A stretch of DNA of 64,000 nucleotides from Neolewinella xylanilytica (GCF_002934605.1 NZ_PTJC01000005.1:2108001-2172000), one strand, 5' to 3'. Shown: positions 53,458 to 63,279, numbered from the stretch's first letter. Translations and numbers: made by a program. The notes: generated by a model from the sequence alone, not told the origin.

Positions 53458-54021
53458 ATGAAAAACTACCTACTTGCCCTGGGCATTTTTTACAGTGCAT
53501 TTTCCTTCGCCCAGGAAATTTCCATCCCGAACGTGACTTACCGCAGCGCGGCGGACTATACGGCCCAGAACGAAAAAGTGGTCGAAGTCATCGATCACCT
53601 GCGCCGCTTTCCGGCCGACGTCTACGAATCGCGCCGCAAGGAGGCGGTTTCCTACCTCGTAAAATGGCTAAGCGGTACTCCCGACGTCACCGTGGAGCTA
53701 CTTCCCTTCACCATGCCCTACCTGAAGTACGGGGAATCCATGGCGATTTTTATGGGTAGCTACGCCAAGCTGGATCTGCAGGACACGGAGGCGGACGAAT
53801 ACAACAAAAATCTTACCGCGTTGCGTAGCGTAGCCGAATACTACCTCGACAACATCGACGTGTTCGGTCGCGACAAGCAGATGGATAAGTTGGTCAAGCT
53901 GGAGGAGAAAGACAAACTTGCCAAATTGGTCACTAAGGAACTCGAAAAGATCGAGAAGGAACGTGCCAAGGAAGCGGAAGCCGAAGTTGCGGACGTAGAG
54001 AAGGAACAGGCACGGAAGTAG
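53458..54021 (+). CDS. Small secreted hypothetical protein (paralogue 1)
   Basis: A 187-residue protein with a signal peptide (LLALGIFYSAFSFAQ). The central region (RRKEAVSYLVKWLSGTPDV, FTMPYLKYGESMAIFMGSYAKL, TALRSVAEYYLDN) matches the next gene (MPFLQYGESVPMFMAGYLEF, AGIRSVIAYYKDN), so the two are paralogues. It alone has a long Lys/Glu-rich helical tail (from about residue 150). No family is recognised; periplasmic or outer-surface location is likely. Confidence 0.75.
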   Translation: MKNYLLALGIFYSAFSFAQEISIPNVTYRSAADYTAQNEKVVEVIDHLRRFPADVYESRRKEAVSYLVKWLSGTPDVTVELLPFTMPYLKYGESMAIFMGSYAKLDLQDTEADEYNKNLTALRSVAEYYLDNIDVFGRDKQMDKLVKLEEKDKLAKLVTKELEKIEKERAKEAEAEVADVEKEQARK

Positions 54022-54255
54022 CCGAAGACCGACGAAAAATCAGCAATTGCGATCCGTAGTTTTATCCGACCGTCTACACCCGCGTGGTTGGCGCCCTGGC
54101 CCCTTTTAAGCGGAAAGGTCGTTGGGGTTAGTGGAGCGGTAGCCGTCGGTGCCGCCCCGGATTAGGGTTCCGGCGACCCGGATATCCGTACCGGTTATAA
54201 ATGTTAACGCACCCGGGATCGCGCGATAATCGCGTTGATCTACAAAGCGAATCTC

Positions 54256-54804
54256 ATGAAAAACCTATTACTCACTGCTTTTGCAGTTTTCCTCACCTCC
54301 TTTGCCATGGCGCAAGATTCCGATGTGTACGCCTCCGTGGACGTCGATAAGCCGGATCGCGATCCGGTCTTATCCACCGCCAAGGCAACCCGGGTGACCA
54401 CCGACAACGGGGAGCTTTCCGACGAGGATTACAAGCTCATGGAGTACGTTTACTTTCTCCAGGATAGCCCCGCCAAGAAAAATGCCGGCCGACGCAAGCA
54501 GGCCGCGAATTACCTCGGCTGGTGGATCAACCGGAGCGCGGAAATCGATCTCACGCTCGAAGACAAGATGCCCTTTCTGCAGTACGGCGAGTCGGTGCCC
54601 ATGTTTATGGCCGGTTACCTCGAATTCGTAGTTGCTCACCCCGTTCCGAACGTAGACAAAGCCAATTTGGCCGGCATCCGGAGCGTCATTGCCTACTACA
54701 AGGATAACAAGGAGGCGCTCGGTTCGGACGAACTCCTGGAAAAACTCGTAGAGTTAGACGAGGAAGGCCGCCTGCCTGCTTACATTAAGAGAAAGCTGGG
54801 TTAA
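54256..54804 (+). CDS. Small secreted hypothetical protein (paralogue 2)
   Basis: A 182-residue protein starting at the ATG at 54256 (an upstream TTG at 54235 would extend the signal peptide unnecessarily). Signal peptide LTAFAVFLTSFAMAQ, then an acidic stretch. The core (AANYLGWWINRS, MPFLQYGESVPMFMAG, AGIRSVIAYYKDNKEAL) matches the preceding gene without its charged tail. Role unknown. It ends at the intrinsic terminator at 54832. Confidence 0.75.
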   Translation: MKNLLLTAFAVFLTSFAMAQDSDVYASVDVDKPDRDPVLSTAKATRVTTDNGELSDEDYKLMEYVYFLQDSPAKKNAGRRKQAANYLGWWINRSAEIDLTLEDKMPFLQYGESVPMFMAGYLEFVVAHPVPNVDKANLAGIRSVIAYYKDNKEALGSDELLEKLVELDEEGRLPAYIKRKLG

Positions 54805-54831
54805 TTCGCATTCCCCCCCGACCCGGCAATT

Positions 54832-54866
54832 CGGCCCCTTCGCTTGCGGAGGGGCCGTTCTTATTT
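54832..54866 (+). terminator. Intrinsic terminator after the small secreted pair
   Basis: The stem CGGCCCCT/AGGGGCCG (54832-54839 and 54850-54857) encloses a small inner pairing and is followed by TTCTTATTT. It lies 28 bases after the stop at 54804 and before the convergent receptor gene end at 54877. Confidence 0.75.
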
Positions 54867-54876
54867 GCGCGGCAGC

Positions 54877-57270
54877 TTAATCTCCGATCCTGCCCCGTTC
54901 CTCCTGGCTCGCACTATCGCGTGCTTCCCGCTTCGTAAGGAAGCGGTTACCGAATTTGTAGGTCACCTTCGCGGAAAAGACGGGCGCCTCCCAGGTGGAC
55001 AAAATGTCCATATCCTGCTGCTGGTACCGGATCTCTCCCCGGAAGAATTGCTGGACGATGCCCTCACCGCTCAGGATGAGGTTCAGGCGATCGTCGAGGA
55101 AGTCCTTCTGCAGCCCCGCGTCGAGCCCGTACATCGGTTCGTAGCGGATGATGCCATCCAGTCCGGAGCCCTGGTACCATCCGTTGATCTGAAATTTCCA
55201 ATCCTTTGGCAGGCGGATGTCCATCTGCATAAAGCCGGTGACGCTCCACTGATCCTGGTCGAGGTTGCCTCCGAGAAAATCGCTGGTATAATCGTTGTAG
55301 TAGAGCATGGCCCCACCGTAACCGCTGATGGATTTACCAATCCAGTCGAGGGGGAAGAACAGGCTGCCGCCGTAGCGTACGTAGCGGTCGAGGTTGACCG
55401 TCGTTTGGAAGGCCACGCCCGAAGCTTCTTCCTGCTGGGTGACGTCGGCGATGATGTCGTTGGTATAGTCGTAGCTCAGGTTCAGAAAGGGCTGTTTTTC
55501 GTAGGTTACCGATAGTTGTCCGCTGTGGATCAGCTCCGGTTGCAGGAACGGATTACCCTTTTCGTAGGTCAGCGGGTCCAGGTAGGAAATGAAGGGGTTG
55601 AGATCGTAGTAGCTGGGGCGTTCGATGCGGTAGCTGTAGGCCAGGCTTACCCCCAGGGCTCCCTTCAGTGGCGCACTTACGCTAAGGCTGGGGAACAACT
55701 GACCAAAGCTGCGGAGGTTTGTACTGTCGATCGTGACATTGTGTCCCTCCATGCGGGTGTGCTCGTAGCGAAGTCCGGCTTTGGCGCTCCAGTCGCCCGC
55801 TTCCCAGCCGAGTTCGGTGTAGGCCGCCGCAATGTTCTCGTCGTATAGGTAGCGGTTGCTCAGGTTTTCATCGGTTACCAGTGTGCCGTTGATCCGGAGC
55901 TTGGCTAGTAGCTCGTTATCCAGCTCGGCGTGACTCGCCTTGGCCCCGGCGGTAAGCAGGAGGGAAGCGGTAAGCGGCTTGCGGTAATCGACCCGCCCGC
56001 TAAAGATCCGGGCGTCGCTGGGTTCGAGGTTCAGCCGGTCGGGGTAGTCGTCGCTGCCTTCGGTGCGGAGGGTAATTCGGGTGTCCCGCGCAAAGGTGTT
56101 GACGCTGCCATCGAAGGTGAGTTCCTGGCCGCTGGTATCGAGTTTGATGCGGTAGTAGCCGTCCAGGTTGAGGTTGTTCCACTCGCGTTGGCGTTCCCGG
56201 TAGGTTACGAAGCGGGTGATGGGGGTGCTGCTTTCCGGCCGGGTGATCCGGGTGAGGTTTTCTCCGAAACTGGGGCTCTGGCCGAAGCCGTACTGTCCGT
56301 TGACCCCGATGCGGTGGCGATCGTTGAGGTCGTAGTCCGCTCCCAGCCGGAGACTGTAGCTGTTTGGCACGCCGTAGCCGTCGTTTTCCTGGACGTAGGT
56401 ACGATCGTCGAAGCGGCGAACGAGGTCCAGGCCTTCGATCCATTCCTGGTGATTGTAGCTGACGCCGCCGGTGAGGTTCAGCGGCCCGCTCTGGTGGCTG
56501 AGTTCGGCTCCGGCCCGGTATTTGGCGCGCTCGCCGTAGCCACCACCGATGTACACTTGTCCGTTGGTGCCCAGCAGGCTGTTCTTTTTGAGTACGATGT
56601 TGATCACGCCCCCGTTGCCTTCCGCGTCGTAGGCGGCGCCGGGTTGGCTGATCACCTCGATCGATTTGATGTTGTCGGCGGGCATGTCGCGGAGCAGGCT
56701 GTTGATGTCCAGGTACTTCGTCGGTCGGCCGTCGATCAGGATGGTGAGGCCGGATTTGCCCGCCATGGCAATTCGATCGCCGGCTACGACGATGCCCGGC
56801 ACTTTCTTAAGTAAGTCGACCACCGAGCCCCCCTGACCGGTAATCGATTGGTCGACGTTGACTACCAGGCGGCCGGCTTTCTGCTCCAGGAAGGGCTTCT
56901 TGGCCGTCACTTCGATCGTGGCCAGGTCCGTGGCCGTGGCGTAGAGGGTGTAGACGGGAAGTTGAAGTTCCATTCCCGCTGCCAGGCCGAAAGCCGGGTG
57001 ATCGGTTTGTGGCATTCCGATACCGGTGGTGCGGATGAAGTAGTCGCCGGGTTGGAGGCCGGCGAAGCGAAAGGTGCCCGATGCGTCGGCCAGTTCCAAT
57101 TTGATGACGGCGGAATCGGTGGCCTGCAACAGCAGCACGTTAGCAAATTCCGCCGGCGCATCGGCTACCCGCAAGCTGCCGGCAACCGATGCGGTTTCTT
57201 GGGCGGCGAGGGCGGCGGCGGCGCAGGTGAAAAATAGTATTGCAAACAATCGATAGTAGTGGTGGATCAT
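54877..57270 (-). CDS. PF14905-type TonB-receptor-like outer-membrane protein
   Basis: A 797-residue protein from the ATG at 57270, which gives the signal peptide LFAILFFTCAAAALAAQ; the 80 upstream in-frame residues lack it. It has a CarboxypepD_reg-like domain (ASVAGSLRVADAPAEFANVLLLQ in parts), a plug (LLKKVPGIVVAGDR, GLTILIDGRPTKY, IEVISQPGAAYDAEGNGG) and a barrel with SYRIERPSYYDLNPF and ending VTYKFGNRFL plus a charged tail. It belongs to the same broad family as the three receptors near 24-32 kb but is a separate branch. It is convergent with the small secreted gene pair. Confidence 0.9.
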   Translation of the reverse strand: MIHHYYRLFAILFFTCAAAALAAQETASVAGSLRVADAPAEFANVLLLQATDSAVIKLELADASGTFRFAGLQPGDYFIRTTGIGMPQTDHPAFGLAAGMELQLPVYTLYATATDLATIEVTAKKPFLEQKAGRLVVNVDQSITGQGGSVVDLLKKVPGIVVAGDRIAMAGKSGLTILIDGRPTKYLDINSLLRDMPADNIKSIEVISQPGAAYDAEGNGGVINIVLKKNSLLGTNGQVYIGGGYGERAKYRAGAELSHQSGPLNLTGGVSYNHQEWIEGLDLVRRFDDRTYVQENDGYGVPNSYSLRLGADYDLNDRHRIGVNGQYGFGQSPSFGENLTRITRPESSTPITRFVTYRERQREWNNLNLDGYYRIKLDTSGQELTFDGSVNTFARDTRITLRTEGSDDYPDRLNLEPSDARIFSGRVDYRKPLTASLLLTAGAKASHAELDNELLAKLRINGTLVTDENLSNRYLYDENIAAAYTELGWEAGDWSAKAGLRYEHTRMEGHNVTIDSTNLRSFGQLFPSLSVSAPLKGALGVSLAYSYRIERPSYYDLNPFISYLDPLTYEKGNPFLQPELIHSGQLSVTYEKQPFLNLSYDYTNDIIADVTQQEEASGVAFQTTVNLDRYVRYGGSLFFPLDWIGKSISGYGGAMLYYNDYTSDFLGGNLDQDQWSVTGFMQMDIRLPKDWKFQINGWYQGSGLDGIIRYEPMYGLDAGLQKDFLDDRLNLILSGEGIVQQFFRGEIRYQQQDMDILSTWEAPVFSAKVTYKFGNRFLTKREARDSASQEERGRIGD

Positions 57271-57437
57271 GGTCGTTGGGGTAGCCGGTAAAGCGATACG
57301 TCCACAAAACTCAACCGGGAAGGGGTAGGGGACCAACTCCTTCGACGAATGGTGGTGGAACATCGATGATAAACGACGTTCCTTTTTTCCGGGGGTTGCA
57401 GGCCGGCTCAGAAATAGTACGGTATGCGCCGGCGGAA

Positions 57438-58256
57438 TTACCGTTCCCGCGGGCCGAAGCTCTCCACGATCAGGGTTTCTTCCGGAGTGAAAACGGTGCG
57501 TAAAACCCATTCAATTGCGGAGTAGCGTTTTACCACCAGGATCGCCAGATAGGCGGTAGGCAATCCCCAGGTGTACAGCACGACGTCCAGCTGAAAGCTT
57601 GTCTGCATCGCCTCGATCGTATCGAGGTTGTCCGACATCCGGGCGACCACCCGGCTGAGAATGGAAAAAATCACCCACATTCCCCACCAGATGCCGATGG
57701 TATCCCGTTTGCCGAGCAGGCCTTCCGCGAGGGGATGGCCCCGCAGCAGGTGGTCGCTCTTAACGTAAAGTTCCTGCATGATCTGGTAAGGGCGGACTAG
57801 ATTGAGGAAGGGAACGAACCAGGCACCGGCGGCCCACCCTTCACCGTGGTCGACGCGGACAGGCAATTCGTGCAGGTTATAATAGGCCCGGCGAAACCAG
57901 CGGATGAAGGTGGTGGCGGCGATCACCAACCCAAGAAGGTACGCGGCAATCAGTCCCTGGAAAATGGTATCCGCCAGATTGATCAGGGTAGGGTCGGGAA
58001 TATCATCGGCGGCAATGCGGTGCAGTAAGTACAGTTCCGATAACGAACTAAGCACCAATCCGGCCTGCACCGCGACCAGGAAGTACAGGGCGTAGATGGC
58101 CTGATTCGCCCGCTCGGCGTTGGGGCGTAAACGTAGGGTCGGTCCGGGCAAAGCAGATGGGTTCGGGGGAGATTGCGGAATGGGGCTGAATGGGAAAACG
58201 GTAACGACTTGGGAATTTGGTTCCGTTAACAGCTTATTCCTGCGCCCCGCCGCCAA
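57438..58256 (-). CDS. DUF4328 membrane protein
   Basis: A 272-residue protein. About six hydrophobic helices can be seen, including AIYALYFLVAVQAGLVLSS, GLIAAYLLGLVIAATTFI and a segment near 200-215. DUF4328 hallmarks are FIRWFRRAYYNLHELPV and WAAGAWFVPFLNLVRPYQIMQELY (in parts). The start is uncertain: only a TTG at 58256 is available, and no ATG or GTG precedes the first helix. The first 35 residues are Pro/Asn-rich and cytoplasmic in style. Role unknown. It lies downstream of the DUF3224 gene on the same strand. Confidence 0.82.
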   Translation of the reverse strand: MAAGRRNKLLTEPNSQVVTVFPFSPIPQSPPNPSALPGPTLRLRPNAERANQAIYALYFLVAVQAGLVLSSLSELYLLHRIAADDIPDPTLINLADTIFQGLIAAYLLGLVIAATTFIRWFRRAYYNLHELPVRVDHGEGWAAGAWFVPFLNLVRPYQIMQELYVKSDHLLRGHPLAEGLLGKRDTIGIWWGMWVIFSILSRVVARMSDNLDTIEAMQTSFQLDVVLYTWGLPTAYLAILVVKRYSAIEWVLRTVFTPEETLIVESFGPRER

Positions 58257-58302
58257 GTTGAAGCATAGCGATCTGGGTTGTCGATCAGCGGTTGTAGTTA
58301 AC

Positions 58303-58704
58303 CTACAATTGATACGCCAGGTCGTAAAAGTGCTTGCCGTCTTCCTGGCGGATGTACATCGTACCCCGTAAACCGAGCAGCTCGTCGGTGCCCGAAGCAG
58401 GCACCACCTCCAGGATAAGCCGGGAATCGCCGGCGTGCATCACGCCGAAATGCTGCAGGATAAAACTCCCGCTTTTGCCGTCCAGCGACCCGGTCACTTT
58501 TTCCATGGCAACATAGCCGGCCGATCCCTGCGTAGCGGTCATGCCGGTAAGCATTTCGCCCTGGCTGCTGCCCGTGAGCGGTCCGGTGAACGTCTTGTCA
58601 AGCGACATGCGGCCAAGGGTGGGACCCGCTTTACCGGAGTCGGCGTAGGGCTCCAGCGGGCTCATTTTTACGGTAAAGGTTCCGGTGACTTTCATGGTCG
58701 GCAT
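58303..58704 (-). CDS. DUF3224 domain protein
   Basis: A 133-residue protein with the DUF3224 pattern: GTFTVKMSPLEPY near the start, SSQGEMLTGMTATQGSAGYVAMEKVTG (in parts), GSFILQHFGVMHAG, and a C-terminal IRQEDGKHFYDLAYQL, the allene-oxide-cyclase-like barrel. Starts at 58704 or 58695 (MPTM or MKVT) are both possible. No signal peptide; function unknown. A well-formed promoter precedes it. Confidence 0.88.
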   Translation of the reverse strand: MPTMKVTGTFTVKMSPLEPYADSGKAGPTLGRMSLDKTFTGPLTGSSQGEMLTGMTATQGSAGYVAMEKVTGSLDGKSGSFILQHFGVMHAGDSRLILEVVPASGTDELLGLRGTMYIRQEDGKHFYDLAYQL

Positions 58705-58720
58705 AGGGCTGTTTCAACAT

Positions 58721-58750
58721 CTAATGTAGGACACCGGGAGCGGAACCAAA
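58721..58750 (-). promoter_or_regulatory. Promoter of the DUF3224 gene
   Basis: The minus strand has TTTG (58750-58747), 18 bases, then TACATTAG (58728-58721), seven of eight positions of TAnnTTTG. It ends 16 bases before the ATG at 58704. Confidence 0.55.
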
Positions 58751-58976
58751 AAGCCTGTGGGTAGCAGGCCGCAACGCTGGCTGGGTCACCTATGCCGGCA
58801 GCGTATTCGTCGGGGCGGGGGAGCCGTGCCGAGATACGGGGAACCGTGGCTGCCCCGGCTGATCATGTGGCAGCTTAGTACAGCGCGCCAAATGTTAGCT
58901 TCGGCCTGGCCAGCGCTAATTAAGCATAGCGCGCAGTTAACTACTGTATTCCGTAACCCCTAAGTCTCTTTCCGAC

Positions 58977-61094
58977 GTGCCCGTTTCCGATGTCCGCGTG
59001 TCAACCGCCTTCCGCAACCAGGCCGGTCGGGCGATTTTCGCCATTATCCTGTTCGTGGTTTCGTATCTGCTCATGTTGATCGCCGCGGCGGTATTGTGCG
59101 GTGCCTGTCTTTACGCCGGTATCACCCTGTTCGTCTCCCAACCCCAGGCAGGGACCGCCCTGATCGGGGCGGGGATCGGCAGTGCCGGCGTGCTCGTGTT
59201 AATTTTCATGATTAAGTTTCTCGTCCATCGGGATACCGAAGCCCCGCCGCCGCGAATTCAGCTCCACGAGCGGGACCAACCGGAGCTCTTTACCCTTATT
59301 CGGAAAGTAGTGGCGGAAGTCGGTACGGATTTCCCCAAACGCGTCTATCTATCCAATGAGGTAAACGCCAGCGTTTTCTACGATTCGCCGTTTCGGAGCA
59401 TGTTCCTGCCGGTGCCGAAAAATTTGTCGGTGGGTATGGGTATGCTGGTATGCACGACCCGGCAGGAACTCCTGGCCGTGCTGGCCCACGAGTTCGGGCA
59501 CTTTTCCCAGCGTAGTATGCGGGTGGGCAGCTACGCGTATCACGCCAATCGGGTTATTCATAACCTCTTGTTCGACAACTACGGTTACGATCAAATGGTG
59601 GCCCGATGGAGTAGTGCTTCCGGCATCTTTTCCTTGTTTGCCGTCCCCGCAATGCTAATCGTGCGCGGAATCCAGTGGTTGCTGGCCAAGGTGTACGTCT
59701 TGTTGAACCGTTCCTACCTGGCCCTGTCGCGGGAGATGGAGTTCCACGCCGACGAGGTGGCGGCCCACGTCGCCGGCCAACGGTACCTGGGGGATGCCCT
59801 TCTGCGATTCGACCTGGCCCAGGAAGCCTACCACCGCGTGATCGACCATTACAACCACCGGATCGGGGAATGCGTCACCTCCCGGAACCTCTTTACCGAG
59901 TTGCAGTATACGCTCCACCAAATCGCCCGCCGGCGCGAGATTCCCTTCCGCCACGCCTTGCCTTTCCCGACGGAGGATACCGCCCAACGGGCCTTCACCA
60001 CCCGGGTGGTGATCAAAAACGCCTGGGCATCCCATCCCGATCATCAGGACCGCGTCGAACGCTTGGCGGCTACCGGGCTAACCGGGGAGGCGCCCGACCA
60101 TTCGGCTGCCCTGGATGTGCTCCGTGGGGCCGAATCCTTGCAATGCCAGTTGACGGAGCTGACCTTCGCCGGGGTGCGGTACGAGCGGGACCCCCGGCAA
60201 GCCGACCGGCAAGAGTTTATCGAACGGATGACCTACCAGCTCAGCCAGGGGGAACTTCCCGATTGCTATGGCGGCTATTACGATCGCTACCATCCGCTGC
60301 TGGAGCCTCGCGATTTCGAGGAATTGCCCCCCGCCGCGCTGTCGGGAGCGCCTTTCCCGCCGGCTGAGATCGCGGAGATGCTCGATCTGTCGATTACCAG
60401 CGCGGATGCCGCCGCAATACGAGAAATTGCGCGGGGGAATGTAGAAACACGGTTCTTTCTTTACGACGGACAGCGGTACCCGGCCAGCGAAGCACGCGCC
60501 CTTGCCCTGCGCCTCGAACGGGAATGCGAAGCGAGGTTGACTGAACGCCTCGACCGCGATCGCCAACTCTTCCAACATTTTTGCCACTTGGCTACCGAAC
60601 GAGGAGAGCACCTTCACCTACGGCAATACTACCGGGATCTGCACGCCTTCAACGAACGGTACGCCGGCTTGCAACGGAACACGGTTGCCCTGCGGGAAGG
60701 GCTAGATTTTCTCAACACCCCTACGGACGCGGACCGGGCGGCCCTGGCGTTTCAAAACCTGCGTCCGCTAGAAAAGCAACTGGAGGATTCCCTGCTTTTT
60801 TACATCGGTCACCCACTCCTGGTCCCGGATATCTTACCAACTACCCGCCGCGACATCGAGCAATTCTGCGCCGGCGAACGCACCTACTTACAGGTCGACG
60901 AATTCGATATACCGGCCCTCGAGCAATTAGTTGCCATGATCGAGTGGGCCGACACCGCCCGGGAGAAGCTTTTTTTCCTGCTAAAGCGGGCGCTACTCGT
61001 CTACCAGGCGACCCTGTTGACCGGGCATCCGGGAAGCGGGGAAGGTGGAGCGGCCCAAGCGGTCCGAAACCCGGCGTCCACGGGGAAATCATAG
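58977..61094 (+). CDS. M48-family membrane metallopeptidase
   Basis: A 705-residue protein starting with GTG at 58977. Two N-terminal helices (residues about 18-46 and 56-80) anchor it. The zinc motif HEFGH is at 171-175, and the third ligand probably lies in EMEFHADEVAAH near 254-260, both typical of M48 (HtpX/Ste24-like) peptidases. Another hydrophobic segment is near 217-240. The C-terminal half (from about 400 to 700) is a long helical, charged region much longer than in HtpX, of unknown role. It could degrade misfolded membrane proteins; targets are unknown. Confidence 0.88.
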   Translation: MPVSDVRVSTAFRNQAGRAIFAIILFVVSYLLMLIAAAVLCGACLYAGITLFVSQPQAGTALIGAGIGSAGVLVLIFMIKFLVHRDTEAPPPRIQLHERDQPELFTLIRKVVAEVGTDFPKRVYLSNEVNASVFYDSPFRSMFLPVPKNLSVGMGMLVCTTRQELLAVLAHEFGHFSQRSMRVGSYAYHANRVIHNLLFDNYGYDQMVARWSSASGIFSLFAVPAMLIVRGIQWLLAKVYVLLNRSYLALSREMEFHADEVAAHVAGQRYLGDALLRFDLAQEAYHRVIDHYNHRIGECVTSRNLFTELQYTLHQIARRREIPFRHALPFPTEDTAQRAFTTRVVIKNAWASHPDHQDRVERLAATGLTGEAPDHSAALDVLRGAESLQCQLTELTFAGVRYERDPRQADRQEFIERMTYQLSQGELPDCYGGYYDRYHPLLEPRDFEELPPAALSGAPFPPAEIAEMLDLSITSADAAAIREIARGNVETRFFLYDGQRYPASEARALALRLERECEARLTERLDRDRQLFQHFCHLATERGEHLHLRQYYRDLHAFNERYAGLQRNTVALREGLDFLNTPTDADRAALAFQNLRPLEKQLEDSLLFYIGHPLLVPDILPTTRRDIEQFCAGERTYLQVDEFDIPALEQLVAMIEWADTAREKLFFLLKRALLVYQATLLTGHPGSGEGGAAQAVRNPASTGKS

Positions 61095-61337
61095 CGCTCA
61101 TCCGCCGCACCGGCACGGGGGGGCAGCTTGATGCTTGGCGTGAGGAGGTGCCCTGCTTACGGCCCGCAGGATGCAACTTATCGTACCCCTCCCGTGTCTT
61201 CTCGGTATCCGATAACGGGTCGGTACACCGACGGTTTAGCGAGTCGTCTTTCCCTAGTGTGATTTGCGGCAAAGGCTCCTAATCAGTTGGTCGTCAGCTC
61301 GGTGTCGGGATTTAGCCAAGTTTACAAAGCGTGCTCC

Positions 61338-62354
61338 ATGTCTACGAATCCCCCTACCAACGTTAAATTCAGCGTCCTCGATCTCGCGGCGGTTGCCGAC
61401 GGTTCCACGCCGGCCGATACTTTCCGGAATAGCCTGAGTCTGGCCCGACACGTGGAGCAGCTGGGCTATACGCGGTACTGGGTCTCGGAGCACCACAATA
61501 TGGCGGGCGTGGCCAGCTCCTCACCGCCGGTGCTGATCGGATACCTGGCGGGAGGGACGAACACACTACGCGTCGGATCCGGCGGGATTATGCTGCCGAA
61601 CCACGCGCCCCTCATCGTGGCCGAGCAGATGGGAACCCTCGCGACCCTGTACCCGGGCCGTATCGACCTCGGACTGGGGCGCGCGCCGGGCACCGACCCC
61701 GTTGCTTCACGGGCCATCCGGGGTGCGGCGGCCTTTACGGCACCGGATTTTCCCGGGGACATCGAGCAACTACAGACTTACTTTTCCGCGGAAAACCGCC
61801 ACGGCCAGGTGCGCGCCATCCCCGGCGAGGGACTGGACGTGCCGATCTACATCCTCGGGTCGAGCACCGAAAGCGCCTACCTGGCCGGGGTGATGGGACT
61901 GCCCTACGCCTTCGCCAGCCACTTCGCGCCGACCCAATTCATGGCCGCCGTGAAGCGGTACCGCGACAACTTCCGCCCCTCCGACGTGCTTCAGGAGCCC
62001 TACGTGATCGCCTGTATTAACGTGATCGCGGCCGATAGCGACGAGGAGGCCAAATATCTCGGTACCACCCTGGAGCAGATGATGCTGGGGGTAGTCAGCG
62101 GACGGCGGAAACTGATGCAGCCTCCGGTGGACTCCATGGACAAGCTCTGGTCGCCCGCCGAACGTCAGCACGTGGAGCACATGCTCTCTTTGTCGTTCAT
62201 CAGTGGCCGCGACCGACTGGAGTCGGACCTGCAGCACTTCCTGGCGCAAACGGGCGTCAACGAACTGATGGCTTCCACCCACCTCTACGATCACGCCGCG
62301 CGATTACGGTCTTACGAGCTGTTCGCGGACGTAATGCAGGGGGTGGCGGCCTAA
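61338..62354 (+). CDS. Luciferase-like (LLM class) flavin-dependent oxidoreductase
   Basis: A 338-residue (MsnO8-subgroup) monooxygenase from the ATG at 61338; a frame from 61287 adds 17 residues and is less likely. Family motifs are SLARHVEQLGYTRYWVSEHHN, VRVGSGGIMLPNHAPLIVAEQ (seen as LRVGSGGIML) and RIDLGLGRAPGTDP, and a C-terminal HLYDHAARLRS. It uses reduced flavin and oxygen on an unknown substrate. Cytoplasmic; monocistronic as far as can be seen, on the same strand as its neighbours. Confidence 0.9.
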   Translation: MSTNPPTNVKFSVLDLAAVADGSTPADTFRNSLSLARHVEQLGYTRYWVSEHHNMAGVASSSPPVLIGYLAGGTNTLRVGSGGIMLPNHAPLIVAEQMGTLATLYPGRIDLGLGRAPGTDPVASRAIRGAAAFTAPDFPGDIEQLQTYFSAENRHGQVRAIPGEGLDVPIYILGSSTESAYLAGVMGLPYAFASHFAPTQFMAAVKRYRDNFRPSDVLQEPYVIACINVIAADSDEEAKYLGTTLEQMMLGVVSGRRKLMQPPVDSMDKLWSPAERQHVEHMLSLSFISGRDRLESDLQHFLAQTGVNELMASTHLYDHAARLRSYELFADVMQGVAA

Positions 62355-62382
62355 ACGGCGCCGAACCCGTACATTGGGAGCT

Positions 62383-63249
62383 ATGGTGCTTCTCCGTTTT
62401 GTTGCTCCCTTTATCGGCCTGTTGATGATCGGCTGTGCTAGCGGCACGCCGGCCCTGAACGGCCCGCCACCCGACGACGCAGCGGTTCCCGAAGGCTACG
62501 CGCTGGTGTGGTCGGAAGAATTCGATCGGGGCACCCGACCGGATACGAGTGTCTGGGGGTACGAGCGTGGTTTCGTGCGCAACGAGGAGGATCAGTGGTA
62601 CCAGGAAGACAACGTGCGGATCGAAGCCGGCTATCTAATCATCGAGGGGCGGCGGGAGTCCATGCCCAATCCGAGCTATGTCTCCGGCAGTGACAGCTGG
62701 CGGACCAGCCGGCCTACCGTCGAATACACCTCCTCCAGCATCAACACCCGGGGTAAATACGATTGGCAGTACGGCCGCTTCGAACTGCGCGCCAAAATTC
62801 CGGTGGGGGAAGGTATCTGGCCGGCCTGGTGGACCCTGGGGGTGGAAGGACCCTGGCCCGCAAACGGGGAAATCGACATCATGGAATATTACGACGGGGT
62901 GATCCTGGCTAACGTGGCCAGCCGCGACGACGACGGCGGCGCCCGGTGGTCGTCCGTCCGCGTACCGCTGGATAGCCTGGGCGGGCAAGCATGGGCGGAC
63001 GCCTTTCACGTCTGGCGCATGGACTGGGACCAGGACGCCATTGCACTCTACGTCGACGACAGTTTGCTTAATCGTACGCTGATCAGCGAGATGCCCAATG
63101 CGGGCGACTACGATTTCGAGCCGTTCCACCAGCCCCATTACATGCTGTTGAACCTGGCACTGGGCGGGCGCAATGGCGGACCCCTCGACAATACGCCGCT
63201 GCCGGCTCGTTACCTGGTGGATTACGTGCGGGTTTACCAGCGGCGATAA
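62383..63249 (+). CDS. Glycoside hydrolase family 16 lipoprotein (laminarinase-like)
   Basis: A 288-residue lipoprotein: lipobox LLMIGC with Cys near residue 18. The GH16 catalytic signature is GEIDIMEYYDG, with E163 (nucleophile), D165 and E168 (acid/base). Aromatic substrate-binding segments WYQEDNV and WPAWWTLG are typical. GH16 enzymes cut beta-1,3- or beta-1,4-glucans such as laminarin, agar or carrageenan; the loops here look closest to laminarinases, but the substrate is inferred. The ATG at 62383 is chosen over an upstream TTG. Marine polysaccharide use would suit the inferred organism. Confidence 0.92.
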   Translation: MVLLRFVAPFIGLLMIGCASGTPALNGPPPDDAAVPEGYALVWSEEFDRGTRPDTSVWGYERGFVRNEEDQWYQEDNVRIEAGYLIIEGRRESMPNPSYVSGSDSWRTSRPTVEYTSSSINTRGKYDWQYGRFELRAKIPVGEGIWPAWWTLGVEGPWPANGEIDIMEYYDGVILANVASRDDDGGARWSSVRVPLDSLGGQAWADAFHVWRMDWDQDAIALYVDDSLLNRTLISEMPNAGDYDFEPFHQPHYMLLNLALGGRNGGPLDNTPLPARYLVDYVRVYQRR

Positions 63250-63279
63250 GCTATCTTTCGGGATCTAAATTTCCCGCGG

